Assembly: GCA_020627705.1 (NCBI GenBank)
Contig: JAHDGJ010000001.1
Location: forward strand, 472,398 to 536,397
Length of the DNA: 64,000 nucleotides
Reading direction: 5' to 3'
Source: Saprospiraceae bacterium
Lineage (GTDB): Bacteria; Bacteroidota; Bacteroidia; Chitinophagales; Saprospiraceae
Shown here: one piece after another, positions 63,885-64,000 of the stretch
Numbering within the stretch: the first letter of the stretch is position 1
Layout: each line of letters opens with the position of its first letter
Notes under the pieces: model-generated
What the model was told of the DNA's origin: nothing
Seen by the model: the letters and a program-made list of their open reading frames with translations, nothing else
Database searches by the model: none
Program-made: the position numbers and the translations under genes

Positions 63885-64000
63885 TTAGAGATAGAGATCA
63901 AAATCAACCAGTTTGGCACTGGTACCTTGCCGAACTTTTACAGTTCGCTTCAAACCATTGTTTTTTTGTACAAACACATCCTGACTTAAGAATGGATCAT
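63885..64000 (-). CDS. C-terminal tail of an unidentified protein, beyond the right edge
   Basis: An open frame runs from the right edge to a TAA at 63885-63887, giving 37 complete codons. They end NNGLKRTVKVRQGTSAKLVDFDLYL in short stretches of basic then acidic residues, which reads like a real C-terminus. The family cannot be identified from so little. It lies about 118 bases upstream of the TonB receptor gene on the same strand. Confidence 0.5.
   Translation of the reverse strand, partial: DPFLSQDVFVQKNNGLKRTVKVRQGTSAKLVDFDLYL

Overview
The window looks like ordinary chromosome from a free-living member of the Bacteroidota, most like the Saprospiria/Lewinella-type lineages; this is an inference from gene content. 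The signs are type IX secretion C-terminal sorting domains, SusC/RagA-style TonB-dependent receptors, a GLPGLI protein, many lipoproteins, Bacteroidota-type promoters (TAnnTTTG at -7) and the Bacteroidota form of LptD. The DNA is AT-rich and densely coding on both strands. I saw no rRNA, tRNA, CRISPR array, insertion sequence, phage gene or attachment site. No gene-free stretch exceeds 300 bases; the longest are 46268-46504 and 15467-15685.

Layout. 1-5010: a truncated alpha-2-macroglobulin and an unusual zinc-ribbon SDR-like protein, both minus. 5035-6940: a coupled pair of guanidine-modifying-enzyme-fold hydrolases (arginine deiminase/DDAH-like, then CtlX). 6966-12064: a minus-strand run (lipoprotein, unknown protein, RibA, YjbR, FAD oxidoreductase, threonine dehydratase-like enzyme, DEAD-type helicase). 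12146-15466: a rhodanese lipoprotein, a beta-barrel protein, a strong bidirectional terminator and an M43 metalloprotease lipoprotein. 15686-18704: a LytS/LytTR system, an SRPBCC protein and TPI. 18805-23541: polyphosphate kinase and a vanadium-haloperoxidase-like secreted protein with MopE-type repeats. 23704-27092: PurB, a helical repeat protein, a DUF6438 lipoprotein, a YciI-like protein and a multiply frameshifted pseudogene. 27098-36827: envelope biogenesis (LptD, amidase, MCE protein, M1 peptidase, membrane protein, MurB, a beta-barrel protein). 36880-39684: MsbA-like ABC exporter and OmpA lipoprotein. 39726-46267: IcmF, and a carbonic anhydrase/SulP operon divergent from a TetR regulator. 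46505-53298: Kelch/FN3/GEVED T9SS protein, PPOX protein, TrhA/PAQR protein, Rieske oxygenase and an OmpR-type two-component system. 53428-63766: GLPGLI plus TonB-type receptor, fatty acid hydroxylase, alpha/beta hydrolase, small lipoprotein and a coupled TonB receptor-LytS-LytTR operon. The right edge holds the tail of another minus-strand gene.

Themes. Envelope assembly dominates the middle. Three two-component systems are present. Two of them sit next to TonB-dependent receptors, which suggests sensor-controlled uptake. Upstream of the GLPGLI/receptor pair there are phased ATTAACCT direct repeats at the spacing expected for an OmpR/PhoB-type regulator. Several genes have a TAnnTTTG-like box only 4-10 nt before the start codon, which suggests leaderless or nearly leaderless mRNAs. 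I found no clearly new defence or mobile system. The best leads are the SDR-like protein without its catalytic tyrosine, the haloperoxidase/MopE/T9SS fusion, the phased operator, and the self-contained receptor-sensor-regulator operon.
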